Shown: piece by piece, positions 17,120 to 24,863 of the stretch
How the letters are laid out: each line of letters opens with the position of its first letter
Position numbering within the stretch: position 1 is the first letter of the stretch
Assembly (NCBI GenBank): GCA_902801795.1
Contig: CADCJQ010000004.1
Span: 1 to 61,236 of the forward strand
DNA length: 61,236 nucleotides
From: an uncultured Erysipelotrichaceae bacterium
Lineage (GTDB): Bacteria; Bacillota_I; Bacilli_A; RF39; UBA660
Direction: 5' to 3'
Made by a program: the position numbers and the translations under genes
Notes under the pieces: model-generated
Seen by the model: the letters and a program-made list of their open reading frames with translations, nothing else
Database searches by the model: none
What the model was told of the DNA's origin: nothing

Positions 17120-17125
17120 TATATT

Positions 17126-17950
17126 TTATTTTCGAATAGCATAACTTTCTAAAGATTTATTCATCTTTTTAGCATTATGATTAGCTTCTGATAATTTCCA
17201 AATATCATAATTTATTCTTTTATATTCCAATCTATTTTTTCCAACGATCATCTCAAACAAAGCATATTCATCAGCATTATTTTCTATAAATACTTCAACT
17301 TCAAATTCTCCCGTACCATAATAAATATTATATATTTGCGATAAGTTACTACTTACATATATATGAAAATTATCATTAGAATAATATATTTTATTATCCT
17401 TTATAAATATCTTTAGTTCTTCCTCATGATTCACTTTAATTTCATCTAATATTTGATTTAAAACAACAATTATTTTATTTAATAAATCTATATATTTTTC
17501 ATCCACATATTTTATATCATTTTTCTCGCTAAATGGTAATCCTGTTATATCTTGTAAATATTCATCATAAATAATAGCCTTCTTTTTATCATTTTTTCCA
17601 ATAACTAAAGCATGATTATTGATAGTAACTAAGTCAGAAATATCTATTTGATTATCATCTAAAATATTTTCAAGTCTTCTTATCGCTCCATTACTTGCTT
17701 CTTGGTTATAATCTCTTATTAAATAGAAAAAAGTATAACGTATTTGATTCATTAAAAACTCATAACCATTTCTTTTAGCAATAATATCACTACTTACTTT
17801 TTTTATATCATCTATTGCATAACTATCTCTTTTAATACGAAATTCGTGATATAAATTTTGAAGTTCATTAATTACATCTAAAGAAATATCTAATCTTCTT
17901 AATTCATTAATTCTTAATATCCCTTTAGTATAAATATCATTTTCAGCCAT
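17126..17950 (-). CDS. Hypothetical soluble protein
   Basis: 274 residues starting at an ATG with a ggaggg ribosome site. The N-terminal half is helical (INELRRLDISLDVINELQNL); the C-terminal half is predicted alpha/beta. No signal peptide, membrane helix or known motif. Not recognised. Transcribed alone, with a terminator at 17084-17119. Confidence 0.8.
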   Translation of the reverse strand: MAENDIYTKGILRINELRRLDISLDVINELQNLYHEFRIKRDSYAIDDIKKVSSDIIAKRNGYEFLMNQIRYTFFYLIRDYNQEASNGAIRRLENILDDNQIDISDLVTINNHALVIGKNDKKKAIIYDEYLQDITGLPFSEKNDIKYVDEKYIDLLNKIIVVLNQILDEIKVNHEEELKIFIKDNKIYYSNDNFHIYVSSNLSQIYNIYYGTGEFEVEVFIENNADEYALFEMIVGKNRLEYKRINYDIWKLSEANHNAKKMNKSLESYAIRK

Positions 17951-18044
17951 TATTCCCTCCGATAGCTTTATTCTATCATAAAACTAATAAATTAACAATT
18001 ACCTTTTTAGATTATTAGACTTCAAAAAATAACTGAAAGTTCTA

Positions 18045-18073
18045 TTGATATTAATAACATTTTGTGGTATCAT
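18045..18073 (+). promoter_or_regulatory. Promoter of the antitoxin RNA
   Basis: Plus strand TTGATA (18045-18050), 17-base spacer, TATCAT (18068-18073). No plus-strand gene follows; only the structured RNA at about 18080-18196. Confidence 0.7.
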
Positions 18074-18079
18074 TAGTAT

Positions 18080-18196
18080 GTAAGCAAGTTATCTTGCATA
18101 TATTAAAAAGGAACACTTAATTCGCGATGTTGAGTGTTGCCAATATATTTTGCAAATCACCTAACAAGATGCTTTTTGTTAGGTGATTCTTTTTTC
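18080..18196 (+). ncRNA. Candidate antisense RNA antitoxin (par/RNAII-like)
   Basis: About 115 nt between a good plus-strand promoter and a strong terminator. It forms a small hairpin (GCAAG..CTTGC), a 9-bp hairpin (AACACTTAA..TTGAGTGTT) and a 13-bp terminator stem (18155-18167 with 18176-18188) followed by T6. The stem arm AATCACCTAACAA is repeated with one change at 18311-18323, within the 5' leader of the convergent toxin mRNA, so the two RNAs can pair there and at their shared terminator. This is the geometry of the Fst/pAD1 par and related type I systems. Confidence 0.6.
18155..18195. terminator. Shared convergent terminator of toxin mRNA and antisense RNA
   Basis: Perfect 13-bp stem with an 8-nt loop and six Ts on the plus strand. 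It lies just past the toxin stop codon (18204) on the other strand, so it can end both RNAs. Confidence 0.75.
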
Positions 18197-18203
18197 TATA
18201 AAA

Positions 18204-18278
18204 TTATTTATAAAGTAATCCTATAAGTAAAAGGATAATTATAATCAAAAAGAAAATTAATAAATCTCTTTTAGACAT
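18204..18278 (-). CDS. Candidate type I toxin: 24-residue membrane peptide
   Basis: Too short for usual gene calling. The ATG at 18278 has a strong GGGAGGAG ribosome site. The peptide starts MSKRDLLIFFL, continues as an unbroken Ile/Leu helix and ends GLLYK. A charged N-terminus, one membrane helix and a lysine end are typical of Fst/TxpA/BsrG-class toxins (family knowledge). The mRNA leader carries the 18311-18323 repeat complementary to the convergent RNA. A weak minus promoter (TTGCCA 18366-18371, TAGTAT 18343-18348, spacer 17) lies upstream. Confidence 0.6.
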   Translation of the reverse strand: MSKRDLLIFFLIIIILLLIGLLYK

Positions 18279-18412
18279 ATTACCACTCCTCCCTTCGTTA
18301 GAAAAGAGGCAATCACCCAACAAATTAAATGATCCTATAAACATACTATCATATAAATGTACTATTGGCAACATTTACTAATAAAAATTTATAGTGCCTT
18401 TAATTAAACTTA

Positions 18413-19309
18413 TTACTTTATTTCAAACATTAATTTAATAGCGTCTTTATATAAATTATATGCCATTTGATAACCTTTATCTTTATTAAAACGAATAAAG
18501 TTATCCATCATTACTCCACTATTCGCTTCCATCACTAACAATTTATTATCTTTTGTATAAATAATATCAACAGATGCAAAAGTAATATCTAATTCATTTG
18601 TTACTTTTAAAGCAAGTTCACTTAATTTCTTTTTCAAATCATCATCAATTTCTAAAAACATTTTCGCACCTTTAGATAAATTAAATTGATAATTAAGAAG
18701 AATTTCTTCACCATCTTCTGGTACGTATTCTAAATTAGAAAAAGTATAAGATTGATAATAGTCATTAAATTTAATTGCCAGTTCTTTTATAGTACTCTTG
18801 CCATCACCAATAATCAATGGCCTTATTTTACCATAAATAATTCTTACTTCATTATTTAAGATAATAACACGATATTCATTTCTAATATCATAATAAGGAC
18901 AAAGTGATATCGAAAACTCTTTTAAAAATAATTCATCTATTACTTTAAATAAATCTTTTTCATTATCTACTTTAAATACTTCATTACCACATGTTCCAAT
19001 ATTACCTTTAACAATTATTTCTTTATGATGATTATTAAAATAATTTAATACTTCTTCCCTATTATATTCTTTAAAAATAACATTATGTTCAATAGTTGGA
19101 ATATTTTTATATCTTAATAAATCAAAGAATAGGCCTTTATCATCCATGATATTACCTATTCCATGATTATTAAGATCAAATTTATATCCTTGAATATAAT
19201 GAATTTTATCATCTTTTTCTAAAATAGTTAACCAGTTATCAGAAAGAAGAGTTACCTTAATTCCTAATTCTTCCCCTATTTTTTTAATTAATTCATTAAA
19301 TCCATTCAT
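18413..19309 (-). CDS. ATP-grasp ligase (RimK/cyanophycin-synthetase-like)
   Basis: 298 residues. The ATP-grasp fold is seen in KEIIVKGNIGTCGNEVFKV (lysine and glycine loop, about 97-115), the nucleotide and metal segment IRNEYRVIILNNEVRIIYGK (about 146-165) and the terminal LLVMEANSGVMMDNF (about 261-275), where a Glu-x-Asn pair binds magnesium. Such enzymes join a carboxylate to an amine through an acyl phosphate. It is 3 bases downstream of a transglutaminase-like protein gene. Substrate unknown. Confidence 0.85.
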   Translation of the reverse strand: MNGFNELIKKIGEELGIKVTLLSDNWLTILEKDDKIHYIQGYKFDLNNHGIGNIMDDKGLFFDLLRYKNIPTIEHNVIFKEYNREEVLNYFNNHHKEIIVKGNIGTCGNEVFKVDNEKDLFKVIDELFLKEFSISLCPYYDIRNEYRVIILNNEVRIIYGKIRPLIIGDGKSTIKELAIKFNDYYQSYTFSNLEYVPEDGEEILLNYQFNLSKGAKMFLEIDDDLKKKLSELALKVTNELDITFASVDIIYTKDNKLLVMEANSGVMMDNFIRFNKDKGYQMAYNLYKDAIKLMFEIK

Positions 19310-19311
19310 AA

Positions 19312-20079
19312 TTATTTAACTGCTTGCCTTTCTACTTCATAAATATCTTTTCTTTTAGAATCATATGTAATATCGTATTCTTTATCCTTTAAGGGATTAT
19401 AATGTACTACATGAATACTTGCCCCAATATCTCTTGATGGACTCTTTATTTTTTCATAAATATCTTTAGGAATTTCACAGATAATTGGGCTTATTTTATC
19501 ATCTCTTATAGTTGGAATAGTGGCATCAAAAAGATAATATTTATCGTTATAAGATAGAAGATTATAAGCATGGGCATCAGTTTTACCATTAACCATAACA
19601 CCAGATACTTTAAAGGTAACATCAAAACCTAAATCTTTTAACAAATTTTGTGATGTCATTGCTCTTTCTATACACATAGCAGCATTCTTATGCGCAAGAT
19701 CTGATACTTTTCCCATTGATGCACCATCTACTACCGTTTCTTCATCTGGAAAAAAAGATAATCTTTCATCGGTATTTGAATAATCACCAAAATAATCAAG
19801 AATCGTTTTTTGAACACATTCTGAATATTCATAAATATTACTTGGTTTTTCTTTTTCTAAGTATTTTTTTAATATTTCATAGGCTTCTTTAATATTACCA
19901 ATTATCCCATAACGCATATCGCCAATACCGGTTTCAATACTTACTTCATCTTCATTATCAAATTTTTCACTATATGATGAGGCATTTCCGCCATAACTTG
20001 CTCCATTAGCATAATTAACACCAATATAACGCATATAATACTCTTTACCGAATTTATCTACAGTAAGATATTTCCTCAT
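19312..20079 (-). CDS. Transglutaminase-fold protein
   Basis: 255 residues. The C-terminal half has the transglutaminase/papain-like triad order: Cys in AAMCIERAMTSQNLLKDLGF (about 133-152), His in DAHAYNLLSYNDKYY (about 168-182) and Asp in LFDATIP. The N-terminal 110 residues (including RYIGVNYANGASYGG) are unlike any family I recognise. No signal peptide, so probably cytoplasmic. It lies 8 bases past enolase and 3 before the ATP-grasp gene, so all three are probably co-transcribed. Confidence 0.75.
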   Translation of the reverse strand: MRKYLTVDKFGKEYYMRYIGVNYANGASYGGNASSYSEKFDNEDEVSIETGIGDMRYGIIGNIKEAYEILKKYLEKEKPSNIYEYSECVQKTILDYFGDYSNTDERLSFFPDEETVVDGASMGKVSDLAHKNAAMCIERAMTSQNLLKDLGFDVTFKVSGVMVNGKTDAHAYNLLSYNDKYYLFDATIPTIRDDKISPIICEIPKDIYEKIKSPSRDIGASIHVVHYNPLKDKEYDITYDSKRKDIYEVERQAVK

Positions 20080-20086
20080 TCAACAC

Positions 20087-21316
20087 CTATTTATTTTCTA
20101 ATTCTTCTTCAATACGAATTAATTCATTATATTTACAAATACGATCAGTACGAGAAATAGAACCTGTTTTAATTTGTCCAAGATTAAGTCCTACTGCAAG
20201 ATGAGCAATAGTAGTATCCTCAGTTTCTCCTGAACGATGAGAAATAATTGTTTTATAGTTATATGCACGAGCAAGTTCAATTGTTTCTAATGTTTCGGTA
20301 ATTGTTCCAATTTGATTTACTTTAAGTAATATAGCATTTCCAGCATGTAATTCAATACCTTTTTGTAAATATTCTTTATTAGTTACAAATAAGTCATCAC
20401 CAACTAATTGAATTTTATCTCCTAGAACACTAGTAATTTTGGTAAATCCTTCCCAATCATTTTCATCAACAGGATCTTCAATGGATATTATTGGATACTT
20501 CGTTGTTAATTCTTTATAATATTCAATTAATTCATCAGTTGTTAAACTACGATTTTCCCCAACAAGATTATATTTACCATCCTTAAAGAATTCTGATGCT
20601 GCTACATCAATTGCCATACATACATCAACTCCTGGAGTATATCCCGCTTTGGTAATAGCCTCCATAATTAATTTAAATCCTTCTTCATTAGAAGATAAGT
20701 TAGGGGCAAAACCACCTTCATCACCAACACTTGTAGCAAGTCCACGTTCCTTTAAAATATTTTTTAAAGTATGGAATACTTCACTTGCAACTCTCATAAT
20801 TTCTTTAAATGATTTTTGCATTGGAATAATCATATATTCTTGAAAATCTAATGAATTATCTGCATGAGCACCACCATTAATAATATTCATCATTGGACGA
20901 GGTAATGTATTTCCTTCACCAATATAACGATAAAGTGGCTTATGAGCATTCAAAGCTGCTGCTTTAAGAGATGCCATACTAACACCTAATATTGCATTAG
21001 CTCCAAGTTTACTTTTATTTTTAGTACCATCTAATTCAATCATTTTATAATCAATAGCTTTTTGATCTTCTACATCCATTCCAACTATAGCATCACGAAG
21101 AACAGTATTTACATTATTTACGGCATTTAAAACACCTTTTCCTAAATAACGAGATCCTCCATCACGCATTTCCAAAGCTTCTCTTGAGCCTGTTGAGGCA
21201 CCACTTGGTACTTCAGCACGTCCCATAATACCATTTTCCAAAATAACATCTACTTCAACTGTTGGATTTCCTCTTGAATCTAAAATTTCTCTTCCTTTAA
21301 TATTTACTATTTTCAT
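20087..21316 (-). CDS. eno: Enolase
   Basis: 409 residues from the ATG at 21316, which has an aaaggagag ribosome site and gives the conserved [20 protein letters not shown] start. A longer frame from 21355 exists but is not needed. It converts 2-phosphoglycerate to phosphoenolpyruvate in glycolysis. Signature [19 protein letters not shown] is near the C-terminus; magnesium ligands sit in [20 protein letters not shown] and [10 protein letters not shown]. Slightly shorter at the C-terminus than the usual 430. Confidence 0.97.
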   Translation of the reverse strand: MKIVNIKGREILDSRGNPTVEVDVILENGIMGRAEVPSGASTGSREALEMRDGGSRYLGKGVLNAVNNVNTVLRDAIVGMDVEDQKAIDYKMIELDGTKNKSKLGANAILGVSMASLKAAALNAHKPLYRYIGEGNTLPRPMMNIINGGAHADNSLDFQEYMIIPMQKSFKEIMRVASEVFHTLKNILKERGLATSVGDEGGFAPNLSSNEEGFKLIMEAITKAGYTPGVDVCMAIDVAASEFFKDGKYNLVGENRSLTTDELIEYYKELTTKYPIISIEDPVDENDWEGFTKITSVLGDKIQLVGDDLFVTNKEYLQKGIELHAGNAILLKVNQIGTITETLETIELARAYNYKTIISHRSGETEDTTIAHLAVGLNLGQIKTGSISRTDRICKYNELIRIEEELENK

Positions 21317-21338
21317 TTTTTTCTCTCCTTTTCTTATT

Positions 21339-21587
21339 TTATTTTTCTTCTTCAAAACGATATTTTTGTTTTACCTCAGGATATTTTTCATGATCTACTT
21401 CTGATAAAAACATCTTAAGTGGTCTTACATAAATACCATCTTTATGATTTGCATTACTGCCATTTCCAAGACAAGCATAAACAACCATATCTTCCATGGT
21501 TTCACTATGTTTGCAAAGAGTTATTATAACCGCCCTACCACCTTTAAAATGACGATAAATCGTATTAGGCTTAACTATTCTTTCCAT
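21339..21587 (-). CDS. DUF1653 family protein
   Basis: 82 residues. The core [20 protein letters not shown], then VVYACL and the acidic [14 protein letters not shown] tail match the DUF1653 family of small cytoplasmic proteins of unknown function. It overlaps the end of murD by 17 bases and precedes enolase. Confidence 0.85.
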   Translation of the reverse strand: MERIVKPNTIYRHFKGGRAVIITLCKHSETMEDMVVYACLGNGSNANHKDGIYVRPLKMFLSEVDHEKYPEVKQKYRFEEEK

Positions 21588-22929
21588 TTTTTAATTCTCC
21601 TACTAAACTTTTAAATTCCGCTCCGCGAACTTCACATTCTTTGTATTGATCCCAAGAAGCAGACGCTGGACTTAATAACACAACATCACCTTTTTTCATT
21701 ATCTCTTTTATTTTAGAAAAACTATCTTTTAAATGTTCATAAATAAAAGTATTAATCTTTAATTTATCACCAAACGTTCTTACTCTTTCACGACATTCAC
21801 CAATACCGATTATGGCTTTAACATTTTTCATGTATTCACCCAAATCATCAAAGTTTTGTCCACGTTCAAGTCCTCCTAAAATAATAATTGTTGGCTTATC
21901 AAAAGACGATAAAGCAATTTGAGTACATTTAATATTTGTTGCTTCCGTATCGTTATAAAATCTTACGCCACTTATTTCATCAACAAATTCAAGACGATGT
22001 TCTACACCATAGAAATTACTAATTACTTTAGCAATAACATCATTTGTAACATTAAATTCTTTACAAATAGTAATAGCTCCTAAAATATTCTCAATATTAT
22101 GAATACCTGGTATTTTAATAATACTTGTATCAATAACTTTTTCATCATGGTAATAAATTGCATTATCTTTTAAATAACAATCCGTTTTTTCTTTACTTGA
22201 AAAATATTTCTTTTGACTTTTAATATTTTTCATTTCTTCTAAAACATCACTATTATTTAAATTAAGAATCGCAATATCATCACTACTTTGATTGTAAAAC
22301 ATTCTTGCCTTAACTTTTTTATAATTATCATAACTACCTAAAAAGTCGATATGTGCTGGACTATAATTAGTAATTAATCCTACATGTGGATGAAATTCTT
22401 GAATATTTAAACTCTGTTGAACAGATACTTCCATAACAATAATATCATCTTTTTTTAAAGTGGTTAGAATGCTACACAAAGGATAACCGATATTACCTGC
22501 TAAATGTACGCGTTCTTTAAAAGCTTCATGCATTATTTGATATGTAAGTGTTGTTGTAGTTGTTTTACCATTAGTTCCAGTTATTCCAATTAACGTTACA
22601 TCCTTTGGTAATAATTGATAAGCAAGTTCAACTTCATTAATTACCGGAATCCCTAATTCTTTAGCTTTTAATACATATTGATGATCATTACGAATACCAG
22701 GGTTTTTAATTAAATAATCAAAAGTCTTATCTAAAAGATCTTCTGGATGACTTCCTAAAATTATTTGACAACCTTTTTTCTTTAAATCATCTAATATCTT
22801 TTTATCATGTTTAGTTTCATCATTTAGGTCATTGATAACTACTTTATTATTTCTTTCTAATAAAGTATAAGAAGCCGCTACCCCACTTCTTGCTAGTCCT
22901 AGAATTAAAATCTTTTTATTTTCAAACAT
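21571..22929 (-). CDS. murD: UDP-N-acetylmuramoylalanine--D-glutamate ligase MurD
   Basis: 452 residues, full length. It adds D-glutamate to UDP-MurNAc-L-Ala in peptidoglycan synthesis. The N-terminal Rossmann-like domain has ILGLARSGVAAS; the P-loop GITGTNGKTTTT is at about 115-126; HNIENILGA and the C-terminal domain with LLSPASASWDQY (about 420-431) follow. Start after a ggaggga ribosome site. Confirms a peptidoglycan wall. Confidence 0.96.
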   Translation of the reverse strand: MFENKKILILGLARSGVAASYTLLERNNKVVINDLNDETKHDKKILDDLKKKGCQIILGSHPEDLLDKTFDYLIKNPGIRNDHQYVLKAKELGIPVINEVELAYQLLPKDVTLIGITGTNGKTTTTTLTYQIMHEAFKERVHLAGNIGYPLCSILTTLKKDDIIVMEVSVQQSLNIQEFHPHVGLITNYSPAHIDFLGSYDNYKKVKARMFYNQSSDDIAILNLNNSDVLEEMKNIKSQKKYFSSKEKTDCYLKDNAIYYHDEKVIDTSIIKIPGIHNIENILGAITICKEFNVTNDVIAKVISNFYGVEHRLEFVDEISGVRFYNDTEATNIKCTQIALSSFDKPTIIILGGLERGQNFDDLGEYMKNVKAIIGIGECRERVRTFGDKLKINTFIYEHLKDSFSKIKEIMKKGDVVLLSPASASWDQYKECEVRGAEFKSLVGELKNGKNS

Positions 22930-23081
22930 TCTCCCTCCTACATAAATTATACTTTTTATCTTTTAAAAAGTAAACCTTTAAATGTAAAGAAATATTTTTT
23001 CGTTAAGACTCTAAATCATATTATTAAATAATAAGATTCTGTAACATTATGTTATATAATATTCTAATAATAATATAGTTT

Positions 23082-23112
23082 AAAAAAAATAAGATTAGCA
23101 TCTACTAACCTT
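23082..23112 (-). terminator. Terminator after the L,D-transpeptidase gene
   Basis: 8-bp stem (23091-23098 with 23104-23111, one G-U pair) followed by eight Ts on the minus strand. Confidence 0.8.
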
Positions 23113-23132
23113 ATATATCATCAAATATTAAT

Positions 23133-24554
23133 TTATTTCTTCCAAGGATTATTACTATCTGGATCTGTTGGATCCCATCCTTTATTTGGACTATCACCAC
23201 TTATTTTAGGAGCACTTGGTTTACTAACTCCACTTGGAAGATTTCCATCATATATTTTAACAGTAGTTCCTTTAGGACAATTATTATATATCCATTTAAC
23301 ATCACGTACTGTCATTCGAACACATCCTTTGGATGCAGGAGTACCTAATTTATTATATTCATCCCATTCTAACGAATCTTTTGACTTCTTAGTATAAGGA
23401 ACAGAATGAAATAAGATATCACCAACTATTCTTGTATAGTATTGTCCATAAAGATTACCAACCAACCATCCCCATGATGCTTTATCTTGGGTTTTATAAG
23501 TTCCTGTTGGTGTTTTATTATTCATTCCTACAGAACAAACAAAGACTTTAACAACTTTTGTATACTGATTATTACTATCAAGTCCATAAACAATAACTAC
23601 ATTTTGATTTCTTATTACTTCAATATAATATGGTTTATTAACTACTTTTTCTTTAACCGTCAACTTAATCGTTTTACTAGATGAATTCTTACTTAAATCA
23701 CTTGATGATATTTTAATACTATAATCCCCTACTTTATTAATGTCATAAGAGCCACTTATTTTACACTCTGTTTTTCCATCAACAGCATCTTCACATTTAA
23801 TTTTATCTTTAATATTGATTTTCGTTCCTTTAGTAATTGATAAATTACTTGCAGTAATCACAGGACCAGTTCTATCTTTTATAAGTTCATAATTATCATC
23901 ATTACTTATTTTTTGATATTCATTAAAACTATTTCTTTTATTAAAAACTATTGTTCCTTTTTCAATATTCCATGTTTTATTATTCTTTTTTAAATATTCT
24001 AATTTAATACTATTATTATCAATACTTTCCTTAAATTCATCTATTTTATCACTATAGTTAATTAATTGAAAATTCTCAAATAAATTATTAAATAATTTTT
24101 TATTATCTTCATCTTTAATATTACTATCATCTACTTTTTCTAAAGAAAGTAACTTTTCTTTTAATTCATTAAGCTTTTCTTTAGATTCATTTAAATACTT
24201 AATATTATTGTCAAGATCATTTTTAAGATTATCATCAAATATATTAATTATTTTTTTATCCGTAATTACTTCCTTTAAATTACTTACATTTTCTAAAACA
24301 TTATTTAAATAATTATTTACTTCTTTTTCAACTTCTTTTCTTTTATCTGATACATTTTCTTTTTTTAATTCTTCTTTAATATTTTTAATATCATCATTAT
24401 CATTTAATAAATAATTATTGACCATTGTAATCTTATTCGTTAATTTATTAACATCATTTTGATAAACTATCTTTGGATTAATAATAAAGATAAATACTAA
24501 AATTAATATAATTAGTACTAAACTTGGTATAATAAACCATAACTTCTTTTTCAT
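23133..24554 (-). CDS. Membrane-anchored L,D-transpeptidase (YkuD)
   Basis: 473 residues. An N-terminal membrane anchor (about 5-27) is followed by a long Lys/Asn/Asp-rich coiled region (about 30-200), an Ig-like DUF5011-type domain (about 228-300, with TKGTKINIKDKIKCEDAVDG) and the YkuD catalytic domain (about 305-440). The catalytic motif is HSVPY...SKGCVRMTVRDVKW with the Cys nucleophile and His. It makes 3-3 peptidoglycan cross-links or attaches proteins (family knowledge). Pro/Ser-rich C-terminal tail. Confidence 0.92.
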   Translation of the reverse strand: MKKKLWFIIPSLVLIILILVFIFIINPKIVYQNDVNKLTNKITMVNNYLLNDNDDIKNIKEELKKENVSDKRKEVEKEVNNYLNNVLENVSNLKEVITDKKIINIFDDNLKNDLDNNIKYLNESKEKLNELKEKLLSLEKVDDSNIKDEDNKKLFNNLFENFQLINYSDKIDEFKESIDNNSIKLEYLKKNNKTWNIEKGTIVFNKRNSFNEYQKISNDDNYELIKDRTGPVITASNLSITKGTKINIKDKIKCEDAVDGKTECKISGSYDINKVGDYSIKISSSDLSKNSSSKTIKLTVKEKVVNKPYYIEVIRNQNVVIVYGLDSNNQYTKVVKVFVCSVGMNNKTPTGTYKTQDKASWGWLVGNLYGQYYTRIVGDILFHSVPYTKKSKDSLEWDEYNKLGTPASKGCVRMTVRDVKWIYNNCPKGTTVKIYDGNLPSGVSKPSAPKISGDSPNKGWDPTDPDSNNPWKK

Positions 24555-24640
24555 AAATAAACTCCCACCACCAATATATCGATGTTATTATACCATTTAT
24601 TAATAGTTATTACTACTATTATATAATACTTAATTACATA

Positions 24641-24676
24641 AAAAGCATTATTTAATATATCCAAAATAATGCTTTT
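24641..24676. terminator. Bidirectional terminator-like hairpin
   Basis: 12-bp perfect stem AAAAGCATTATT (24641-24652) with its complement at 24665-24676. The A/T ends give a T run on either strand. It closes the variable-protein transcription unit on the minus strand. Confidence 0.75.
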
Positions 24677-24706
24677 ATTATAGTTTAATGCTTATTTTTT
24701 TATTGC

Positions 24707-24736
24707 CTCACAACTTGCTTAATCGCAAGTTGTGAG
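24707..24736 (-). promoter_or_regulatory. 12-bp perfect hairpin 3' of a variable surface-protein gene
   Basis: CTCACAACTTGC (24707-24718) pairs perfectly with 24725-24736 around a 6-nt loop. It lies 128 bases past the stop of the 651-residue surface protein, with no T run on the minus strand. A second hairpin (24778-24803, GCCTxCC/GGxAGGC) sits between it and the gene. The 309-base gap 24555-24863 holds only these structures and the terminator at 24641-24676. Confidence 0.55.
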
Positions 24737-24863
24737 TTTCTTTTATTCTATATTTACCTTTTCGTATTATATACTCCGCCTTCCAAAAGGGTTTTCGGTA
24801 GGCTCATCATTCTATCTTTTCTCTAGCCCACTTGAATGTGGTGTGTGGAACTTAATTTTGACA

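Noticed and set aside
21317..21355. N-terminal extension of enolase by 13 residues
   Set aside because: The extension ([13 protein letters not shown]) covers the ribosome site of the conserved start at 21316.
24770..24850. GC-richer stretch 3' of the second variable gene as a second template repeat
   Set aside because: It is not AAC/AAT-rich and does not resemble the nearby variable segment; it is better explained as hairpins.
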